DNA from: Holophagaceae bacterium | Lineage (GTDB): Bacteria > Acidobacteriota > Holophagae > Holophagales > Holophagaceae | DNA: 6,498 nt | Direction of reading: 5' to 3' | Assembly: GCA_003538615.1 (NCBI GenBank) | Contig: DPRT01000140.1 | Location: forward strand, 593-7,090 | Shown here: one piece after another, positions 1 through 6,498 of the stretch | Numbering within the stretch: the stretch's first letter is position 1 | How the letters are laid out: each line of letters opens with the position of its first letter | The notes under the pieces: generated by a model | Databases searched by the model: none | What the model saw: only the letters and a program-made list of their open reading frames with translations | Told to the model about the DNA's origin: nothing | Translations under genes and position numbers: made by a program

Positions 1-1701
1 GTCATGGATGCCGCCGAGAAGATCGGCATCCACATCCCGCGCCTCTGCTACCACCCGGACCTGAGCCTGGAAGGCAACTGCCGGGTCTGCGTGGTGGCGG
101 TGGAGGGCTTCGACCACGGCCTGGCCTCCTGTGCCACCACCGCCTGGGAGGGCATGGAGGTGCAGACCAACAGCCCCATGATCCGCCAGGCCCGGCGCGA
201 CATCGTGGAGCTGCTGCTGGACAACCACCCGAAGGACTGCCAGACCTGCGACCGCGACGGGCACTGCGAGCTGCAGAACCTCTCGTACCGCATGGGTGTC
301 CGCGAACGGCTCTTCGAGGGGAAGCGCAAGCAGTTCCCCGTCGATGATGCCGGGGCCTCGGTGGTCCGCAACGCGGAGAAGTGCATCCTCTGCGGCCGCT
401 GCATCCGCGTCTGCGGCGAGGTTCAGGGCGTGTTCAACCTCAGCCAGCATGGCCGCGGCTTCACCACCGTGGTGGGCCCGGCCAACCTGGCCCCCATGGA
501 CGAGAGCGCCTGCATCCAGTGCGGCCAGTGCGTGAGCGTATGCCCCACGGCCGCCTTCCTGGAGCAGGACCACACCGAGCGCGTCTGGAAGGCCCTCAGC
601 TACCGGCGCACCGAGAAACACGTGGTCGCCACCACGGCGCCCGCCATCCGCGCCGCCCTGGGCGAGGCCTTCGGCCTGCCCGTGGGCACTCCGGTCACCG
701 GGAAGATGGTCACGGCCCTGCGCCGCATGGGCTTCGACGCCATCTTCGACGTCAACTTCAGCGCCGACCTCACCATCATGGAAGAGGCCCACGAGCTGCT
801 GAAGCGGCTGGAGGGCGGCGGCCCCCTGCCCCTGCTCACCTCCTGCAGCCCCGGCTGGGTCAGCTTCCTGGAGAAGTTCTACCCGGAGATGATCCCCCAC
901 ATGTCGAGCTGCAAGAGCCCGATGCAGATGCAGTCCACCCTCATCAAGACCTACTACGCCAAGCAGAAGGGGCTCGATCCGAAGGACATCTACGTGGTGT
1001 CCGTCATGCCCTGCGTGGCCAAGAAGTTCGAGGCCGCCCGCCCCGAGCACGTGCTCGACGGCAGGCCCACCACGGACGCGGTCATCACCACCCGCGAGCT
1101 GGCCCAGATGATCAAGTCCTACGGCATCGACTTCCAGCGCCTGCCGGACAGCGACTTCGACCACCCCCTGGGCACCTCGTCGGGGGCCGGCGACATCTTC
1201 GGCGCCACGGGCGGCGTCATGGAGGCGGCCCTGCGCACGGCGGCCTTCAAGCTCACGGGGCGGAACCTCGGGAACCTCGAACTCACCGAGGTCCGCGGGA
1301 TCACGGGCGAGATCCGGGAGGCCTCCGTCACCCTGGCCGGGACCACCCTCAACGTGGCCGTGGCCAACGGCCTCCAGAACGCCAAGGTCCTGCTGGACGC
1401 CGTGAAGCGCGGGGAGAAGGACTACCACCTCATCGAGATCATGGCCTGCCCCGGCGGCTGCATCTGCGGCGGTGGCCAGCCCTACCCGCCCATCGGCAGC
1501 TACACACTGAACCGGGACCTGGCCAAGGCCCGCGCCCGGGCCCTCTACAGCATCGACTCCGCCAAGACCCTCCGCTGCAGCCACGACAACCCCGATGTCC
1601 AGAAGCTCTATGCCGACTTCCTCGGCGAGCCGCTGGGCCCCACCTCCCACGCCCTCCTCCACACGCACTACACCGCCCGCACCCCCCGAGGGATCCGATG
1701 A
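1..1701 (+). CDS. hydA: [FeFe] hydrogenase catalytic subunit, HydA/HndD-like, 5'-truncated
   Basis: This is the catalytic subunit of a cytoplasmic NAD(P)H-linked, possibly electron-bifurcating, [FeFe] hydrogenase (H2 = 2H+ + 2e-). Residues are numbered from the ATG at position 4. An N-terminal plant-type [2Fe-2S] domain uses C15, C26, C29 and C43. A NuoG-type His-Cys3 [4Fe-4S] site uses H75, C79, C82 and C88. Two ferredoxin-like [4Fe-4S] sites use C127/130/133/137 and C170/173/176/180. The H-cluster domain follows, with ADLTIMEE, L1 TSCSPGW (279-285), L2 MPCVAKKFE (335-343) and L3 MACPGGCICGGGQP (480-493). The frame is open to position 1, and family members begin about 20 residues earlier, so the ATG at 4 is probably internal. 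The C-terminus ends soon after the H-domain, as in HndD, without the extra C-terminal [2Fe-2S] domain of Thermotoga HydA. Odd points: Ser282 replaces the second cysteine of the usual TSCCP, and Cys488 is extra. The identification is very secure; the exact hydrogenase subgroup is inferred. Confidence 0.96.
   Translation, partial: VMDAAEKIGIHIPRLCYHPDLSLEGNCRVCVVAVEGFDHGLASCATTAWEGMEVQTNSPMIRQARRDIVELLLDNHPKDCQTCDRDGHCELQNLSYRMGVRERLFEGKRKQFPVDDAGASVVRNAEKCILCGRCIRVCGEVQGVFNLSQHGRGFTTVVGPANLAPMDESACIQCGQCVSVCPTAAFLEQDHTERVWKALSYRRTEKHVVATTAPAIRAALGEAFGLPVGTPVTGKMVTALRRMGFDAIFDVNFSADLTIMEEAHELLKRLEGGGPLPLLTSCSPGWVSFLEKFYPEMIPHMSSCKSPMQMQSTLIKTYYAKQKGLDPKDIYVVSVMPCVAKKFEAARPEHVLDGRPTTDAVITTRELAQMIKSYGIDFQRLPDSDFDHPLGTSSGAGDIFGATGGVMEAALRTAAFKLTGRNLGNLELTEVRGITGEIREASVTLAGTTLNVAVANGLQNAKVLLDAVKRGEKDYHLIEIMACPGGCICGGGQPYPPIGSYTLNRDLAKARARALYSIDSAKTLRCSHDNPDVQKLYADFLGEPLGPTSHALLHTHYTARTPRGIR
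1688..1692 (+). promoter_or_regulatory. Ribosome binding site of hydC
   Basis: GAGGG sits 5 nt before the ATG at 1698, inside the last codons of hydA. It fixes the hydC start and fits translational coupling at the ATGA overlap. Confidence 0.7.
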
Positions 1702-2270
1702 GCGCCTGCACGCACTGCACCCACGACAACTGGCCCGAGCTGGAGCGCGGCTACCGCGCCATGCTGCCCGAGGCCGTCCTCGCCTTCATCGACGCGAACC
1801 GGCAGGGCGAGCGCAGCGAGAGCATGCTCATCGCCACCCTCCACATGGTCCAGGCCCACTTCGGCCACCTGGGGCCGGGGCACCTGGAGGCCGTGGCCCA
1901 GCTCATGCAGATCCCCCTCGCCAAAGTGACGGGCGTGGCCACCTTCTACCACTACTTCCGCCTCCAGCCCCGGGGCCGGTACCTCATCAACGTCTGCCTC
2001 GGCACCGCCTGCTACGTGAAGGGGGCCGAAAAGGTGGCCCAGAAGCTCACGGACGAGCTGGGCATCCGCTTCGGCGAGACCAGCAAGGACGGCATCTTCA
2101 GCCTGGAGAGCACCCGCTGCGTCGGCACCTGCGGCCTCGCCCCCGTGGTGATGATCGGCGACGAGGTGCATGGCCCCCTCACCCCCAGCCAGATCCCCAA
2201 CCTGCTGGAGAGCTACCTGGCGCGCGCCGCCGAAGACCTGGTGGCAGCCTCAGGTGCCGGACATCAATAG
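1698..2270 (+). CDS. hydC: NuoE-like [2Fe-2S] subunit of the hydrogenase complex (HydC/HndA-like)
   Basis: This 190-residue NuoE-family protein is the thioredoxin-fold [2Fe-2S] subunit that works with a NuoF-like flavoprotein in NAD(P)-linked hydrogenases and complex I. The four cluster ligands are visible as C100-x4-C105 (CLGTAC) and C141-x3-C145 (CVGTC, followed by GLAP). The N-terminal half is the usual helical part, including the typical GVATFYHYF. The C-terminal GPLTPSQIPNLLESY matches the family end. The start ATG overlaps the hydA stop as ATGA, and GAGGG lies 5 nt upstream of it, so translation is probably coupled. Position directly after hydA assigns it to the hydrogenase rather than to respiratory complex I; no nuo genes are seen. 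An extra C4-x2-C7 pair with H6 and H9 lies at the extreme N-terminus and is not part of the NuoE signature. The flavin subunit expected as partner is not downstream, so it should lie upstream of the window. Confidence 0.93.
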   Translation: MSACTHCTHDNWPELERGYRAMLPEAVLAFIDANRQGERSESMLIATLHMVQAHFGHLGPGHLEAVAQLMQIPLAKVTGVATFYHYFRLQPRGRYLINVCLGTACYVKGAEKVAQKLTDELGIRFGETSKDGIFSLESTRCVGTCGLAPVVMIGDEVHGPLTPSQIPNLLESYLARAAEDLVAASGAGHQ

Positions 2271-2310
2271 GCCGTCATCGAATCCAAGACACAGCGAGGT
2301 GCTGACCAGC

Positions 2311-3162
2311 TTAGACCTCTGAGGCCAACCGGTAGATCTCGGAGGCGGACACGCCCAGGTGCTTGGCCAGGGGCTTCACCGCTTCCCGCTGGGTCATGCC
2401 CCCTTCGCGGGCGGCGGCGAGGAAGGCCTTGGCCCAGTCCGGCAGTTCGACGCCATCGAAGCCGGCTTCCACTTCGGTGACGATCCGCTTGGCGCTGGCG
2501 CCCGCCAGCACGAGCACCATCTCGCCCCGGTCCTCGCGGCCCAGCTGGACCTTCACCTGGGCGGGCGTGCCGCGGTACCAGGTCTCGTGCAGCTTGGTCA
2601 GCTCCCGGCCCAGGGCGATCTCCCGGTCCGGCAGCAGCGCCTCCAGATCCGCCAGGGTTTCGTGGATGCGGTGGGGCGTCTCGAAGACCACGACGGTCTC
2701 CTCCTCGGCGCCCAGCTTCTTGAGCAGGGTGCGGCGGGGTTCGCTGCGGTTGGGCAGGTAGCCCCAGAAGCCGAAGGCGTGGCAGGGCAGGCCCGAGGCC
2801 ACCACCGCCAGCAGCACCGCCGAGGCGCCCGGCAGCACCGTGACCTTGGCGCCCGCGGCCCGGGCGGCCCGGGCGATCTCGAAGCCGGGATCGTTGATGC
2901 CGGGCATGCCCGCATCGCTGCAGTAGGCCACGGTGCGGCCCGAGGCCAGCTCGAGCCCCATCCGCTCATAGGCCGCGGCCCCCGCATGATCATCAAAGCG
3001 CAGCAGGGGCTTGTCGATGCCCAGGTGCTTCAGCAGGCCGCCCGTGCGGCGGGTGTCCTCGCAGGCCACCAGATCGGCCCCGGCCAGGGCCTCCTTGGCG
3101 CGGTCCGTGAGATCGCCCATGTTGCCGATGGGGGTGGGGACGAGGATCAAGTGGCCAGCCAT
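2311..3162 (-). CDS. rsmI: 16S rRNA (cytidine-1402-2'-O)-methyltransferase RsmI
   Basis: RsmI uses S-adenosylmethionine to methylate the 2'-OH of C1402 in the decoding centre of 16S rRNA. At 283 residues it has the family's normal length. It has the tetrapyrrole-methylase fold signatures in order: LVPTPIGNMGDLT (7-19), CEDTRRT (34-40), SDAGMPGINDPG (82-93), LPGASAV (110-116), GYLP (134-137) and FETPHRI (160-166). The C-terminal LAKHLGVSASEIYRL is the usual RsmI tail. The SDAG motif differs slightly from the common SDAGTPLISDPG or SDAGTPLINDPG. It is the third gene of the leftward typA transcript, 28 bp after the DUF218 gene. No good Shine-Dalgarno sequence lies near the ATG: GGAGG is present but 16 nt away, inside a palindrome. 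No other start codon is available upstream in this frame before a stop, so the ATG at 3162 is the only sensible choice. Confidence 0.95.
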   Translation of the reverse strand: MAGHLILVPTPIGNMGDLTDRAKEALAGADLVACEDTRRTGGLLKHLGIDKPLLRFDDHAGAAAYERMGLELASGRTVAYCSDAGMPGINDPGFEIARAARAAGAKVTVLPGASAVLLAVVASGLPCHAFGFWGYLPNRSEPRRTLLKKLGAEEETVVVFETPHRIHETLADLEALLPDREIALGRELTKLHETWYRGTPAQVKVQLGREDRGEMVLVLAGASAKRIVTEVEAGFDGVELPDWAKAFLAAAREGGMTQREAVKPLAKHLGVSASEIYRLASEV

Positions 3163-3176
3163 GGTTTCAGTCTGGC

Positions 3177-3190
3177 AGCCTCCGGAGGCT
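3177..3190. repeat. 14-bp perfect palindrome between the DUF218 gene and rsmI
   Basis: AGCCTCCGGAGGCT is its own reverse complement and starts directly after the TAG stop of the DUF218 gene. It contains the only GGAGG upstream of rsmI, 16 nt from its ATG. With no unpaired loop it is not a classic terminator hairpin, and no T-run follows on the minus strand. It may be a protein-binding site or chance in GC-rich DNA. Confidence 0.5.
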
Positions 3191-3886
3191 CTATGTCACC
3201 CGCTCCAGCTGCCGTTCGCTGCGGACCAGCCGGCTGTAGGCCATGCCCGTGTGGTACCAGTGCAGGAGGAAGGCCTCCTGGAGGGCCCGCTCCCACCAGC
3301 GGAGGCTCCCGGGGCGCGGCAGGCAATCGGGAGCGGGGCTGCATCGCACCTCGAGATCCAGGCCCAGGGCCGTGGCCTTGGCGCGGGCGAGATGCAGGGG
3401 ATCCGACACCAGCATCAGGGTCCGCCAACCCTGGGCCCGCAGATGGATCCGCACATTGAACAGATTCTCCAGGGTGTGCTGGCTGCGATCCTCCAGGAGG
3501 ATGGCCTCCGGGGGAATGCCCCGGGCCAGCAGCCATTCCCGCGCGGCCTCGGCCTCACTGCGGCGGGCGCTGCCCGTGGTGCCCCCCGCCACGAAGATCC
3601 GGGGGGCGAGTCCCTGGCGCCAGAGGGCTTCGGCATGGACCAGCCGCGCCTGGAAGACCGGTGTGAGCCAATCACCCTCCAGCCGGCGCCCCAGCACCAG
3701 GATGGCGTCGGCGGAACGGGGCTCGTCGCCGGCGGTCGCCTTCAGCACCTGCCGCAAACGATAGGCCCAGGGCAGACCCAGCAGGGCCAGGCCCGTGGCC
3801 GCCGCGAAACCCAGCGACGACACCCCGCCCGGACCAAGCTTCTGCCAGAAGCTGGCGCGGGGCGGGGCGGCGAAGGGCGGCGTCAT
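3191..3886 (-). CDS. DUF218 / YdcF-SanA-like membrane-anchored protein
   Basis: This 231-residue protein belongs to the DUF218 family (YdcF, SanA, ElyC relatives). Some members are linked to cell-envelope or wall-precursor functions, but the reaction of this one is unknown. A hydrophobic segment at about residues 22-42, after a short basic N-terminus, predicts one N-terminal membrane anchor. The family landmarks follow: ADAILVLG (59-66), the RL..AEAL helix (81-88), IFVAGGTTG (97-105) with SEA (110-112), then the conserved acidic E132, S135, T138 and EN (140-141), and VSDPLHLARA (160-169). I chose the ATG at 3886, 16 bp after the typA stop. A longer frame from a GTG at 3955 would overlap typA by 53 bp and has no ribosome binding site. 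The ATG at 3886 also lacks a clear Shine-Dalgarno, so coupling to typA translation is likely. It sits between two ribosome-related genes, which may be simple co-transcription. Confidence 0.88.
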   Translation of the reverse strand: MTPPFAAPPRASFWQKLGPGGVSSLGFAAATGLALLGLPWAYRLRQVLKATAGDEPRSADAILVLGRRLEGDWLTPVFQARLVHAEALWRQGLAPRIFVAGGTTGSARRSEAEAAREWLLARGIPPEAILLEDRSQHTLENLFNVRIHLRAQGWRTLMLVSDPLHLARAKATALGLDLEVRCSPAPDCLPRPGSLRWWERALQEAFLLHWYHTGMAYSRLVRSERQLERVT

Positions 3887-3902
3887 CCGACCGAGGGGGC
3901 GC

Positions 3903-5729
<1,827 letters not shown>

Positions 5730-5733
5730 CTGG

Positions 5734-5738
5734 CTCCC
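5734..5738 (-). promoter_or_regulatory. Ribosome binding site of typA
   Basis: On the minus strand GGGAG is followed by a 4-nt spacer and the ATG at 5729. It decides the start in favour of this ATG over the upstream GTG at 5753. Confidence 0.7.
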
Positions 5739-5772
5739 GGGCAGCCCAGGCACGGGCCGGGCAGAACCATAG

Positions 5773-5801
5773 ATTTTACCAGAGATTCCAGTGTTTTCCG
5801 A
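5773..5801 (-). promoter_or_regulatory. Candidate sigma70-type promoter of the typA operon
   Basis: On the minus strand TAAAAT (5778-5773) is preceded by TG plus one base, giving an extended -10 element (TGGTAAAAT). TCGGAA lies 17 nt upstream as a poor -35, which is common when an extended -10 is present. Transcription would begin near 5766, giving a leader of about 37 nt before the typA ATG. This is the most AT-rich patch in the intergenic region. It is a motif match by eye only. Confidence 0.5.
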
Positions 5802-5841
5802 GCGGGGATTGCAAGACGCTTCCTTTCACGGCCCAGGGGTC

Positions 5842-5847
5842 TAAGAT
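5842..5847 (+). promoter_or_regulatory. Weak candidate -10 element for the PilT-family gene
   Basis: TAAGAT lies about 26 nt before the ATG at 5873 and would give a short leader of about 19 nt. No convincing -35 lies 16-18 nt upstream: the best nearby hexamer, TTGCAA at 5809-5814, is 27 nt away, which is too far. Another sigma factor or an activator may be needed, or the real start may be elsewhere. Confidence 0.25.
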
Positions 5848-5862
5848 AAGCGGACCCAAGCC

Positions 5863-5867
5863 GGGAG
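5863..5867 (+). promoter_or_regulatory. Ribosome binding site of the PilT-family gene
   Basis: GGGAG is followed by a 5-nt spacer and the ATG at 5873. It supports this start, which also matches the family N-terminus. Confidence 0.7.
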
Positions 5868-5872
5868 ATTCC

Positions 5873-6498
5873 ATGCACATCAACGAACTGCTCACCGTGG
5901 TCTGCGAGCAGGGCGCCAGCGACCTCCACCTCAAGGTCGGCAACCACCCCATCGCCCGCATCCGGGGGAAGCTGACCCCCATGACGCAATTCAAGCGGCT
6001 GGTGCAGGAAGACACCATCGCCATGGCCTACGCCATCATGGCCAGCGACAAGCAGAAGGCCAAGTTCAAGGAGAGCCTCGACCTGGACCTCGCCTACTCG
6101 GTGCCGAGCCTGGGCCGCTTCCGCTGCAACATCTTCAACCAGCGGGGCACCGTGGGCCTGGTGCTGCGCGTGATCCCCCGGAAGATCTACACCATCGACG
6201 ACCTGATGCTCCCCAGGGTCCTCAAGACCATCTGCGAGGAGCAGCGCGGCCTGGTGCTGGTGACAGGCACCACGGGCTCTGGCAAGTCCACCACCCTGGC
6301 GGCCATGATCGACCTCATCAACGCCACCCGCACCGAGCACATCCTCACCATCGAAGACCCCATCGAGTACCTGCACCGGGACAACCTCAGCATCGTGAAC
6401 CAGCGCGAGGTGGAGGCCGACTGCAAGACCTTCTCCTCCGCCCTGCGGGCCGCCCTCCGCCAGGACCCCGACGTGATCCTCGTGGGCGAGATGCGCGA
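5873..6498 (+). CDS. pilT: PilT-family type IV pilus retraction ATPase, 3'-truncated
   Basis: PilT-type hexameric ATPases act at the cytoplasmic base of type IV pili and drive pilus retraction, which powers twitching motility, DNA uptake and surface sensing. The 208 visible codons cover the N-terminal PAS-like domain, starting MHINELL and including GASDLHLKVG. The start of the RecA-like ATPase domain follows: Walker A GTTGSGKS (132-139), Asp box TIEDPIEYLH (159-168) with E161, NQREV (176-180), and Walker B DVILVGEMR (200-208), where the window ends. The family's AIRAGH-like C-terminal motif lies beyond the window. Similarity to PilT rather than PilB is shown by the short N-terminal domain, FNQRG and VNQREV. 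PilU or a second PilT paralogue cannot be excluded. It is transcribed divergently from typA, and no other pilus genes are seen. The frame is easy to miss because it has no stop inside the window. Confidence 0.94.
   Translation, partial: MHINELLTVVCEQGASDLHLKVGNHPIARIRGKLTPMTQFKRLVQEDTIAMAYAIMASDKQKAKFKESLDLDLAYSVPSLGRFRCNIFNQRGTVGLVLRVIPRKIYTIDDLMLPRVLKTICEEQRGLVLVTGTTGSGKSTTLAAMIDLINATRTEHILTIEDPIEYLHRDNLSIVNQREVEADCKTFSSALRAALRQDPDVILVGEMR

Noticed and set aside
381..2270. A 629-codon frame that starts inside hydA and ends with hydC
   Set aside because: Up to about 1697 it is the wrong frame of hydA and gives a Pro/Arg/His-rich product. Only the part from the ATG at 1698 is a real NuoE-like protein, so no fusion is present.
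2247..2325. Possible terminator between the convergent hydC and rsmI ends
   Set aside because: GCCTCAGGT (2247-2255) can pair imperfectly with ACCTCTGAGGC (2315-2325), but the loop is about 60 nt and there is no T-run on either strand. GCTGACCAGC and CCTCTGAGG have loops too short to form hairpins.
2359..3459. A 366-codon + strand frame opposite rsmI and the DUF218 gene
   Set aside because: It is antisense to two genes with clear family motifs, has a low-complexity product and no ribosome binding site.

Overview
The window is a GC-rich bacterial segment (by eye well above 60% GC, with strong G/C bias at third codon positions). It is densely packed, with almost no non-coding DNA. The content is an NAD(P)H-linked [FeFe] hydrogenase, a translation/ribosome-maintenance operon and a type IV pilus retraction ATPase. 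This suggests an anaerobic or facultative, hydrogen-metabolising, piliated Gram-negative bacterium. An Acidobacteriota (Holophaga/Geothrix-like) or deltaproteobacterial-type host would fit, but this is inference from gene content and composition. No 16S or other decisive marker is present.

Left part (1-2270, + strand): the 3' part of an operon for a multi-subunit [FeFe] hydrogenase. The catalytic subunit (HydA/HndD-like) lacks only its first roughly 20 residues. It overlaps by an ATGA junction with a NuoE-like thioredoxin-fold [2Fe-2S] subunit (HydC/HndA-like). The flavin-containing NuoF-like subunit (HydB/HndC) that would complete the complex is not in the window and is expected upstream. 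The catalytic subunit carries an unusual H-cluster motif, TSCSPGW instead of TSCCPGW, and an extra cysteine in its last H-cluster motif.

Middle part (2311-5729, - strand): three co-directional, tightly spaced genes in the order typA/bipA (ribosome-associated GTPase), a membrane-anchored DUF218/YdcF-SanA-like protein, then rsmI (16S rRNA C1402 ribose methyltransferase). The gaps are 16 and 28 bp, so they are probably one transcript, driven by an extended -10 promoter just upstream of typA. rsmI converges with the hydrogenase operon across 40 bp that contain no recognisable intrinsic terminator.

Right part (5730-6498): a 143-bp divergent intergenic region with a good typA promoter candidate and a weaker one for the rightward gene, followed by the first 208 codons of a PilT-family ATPase that runs off the window.

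I see no tRNA, rRNA, CRISPR array, insertion sequence or prophage. The main candidate for something unusual is the H-cluster motif of the hydrogenase. The rest is conserved housekeeping in a somewhat unusual arrangement.
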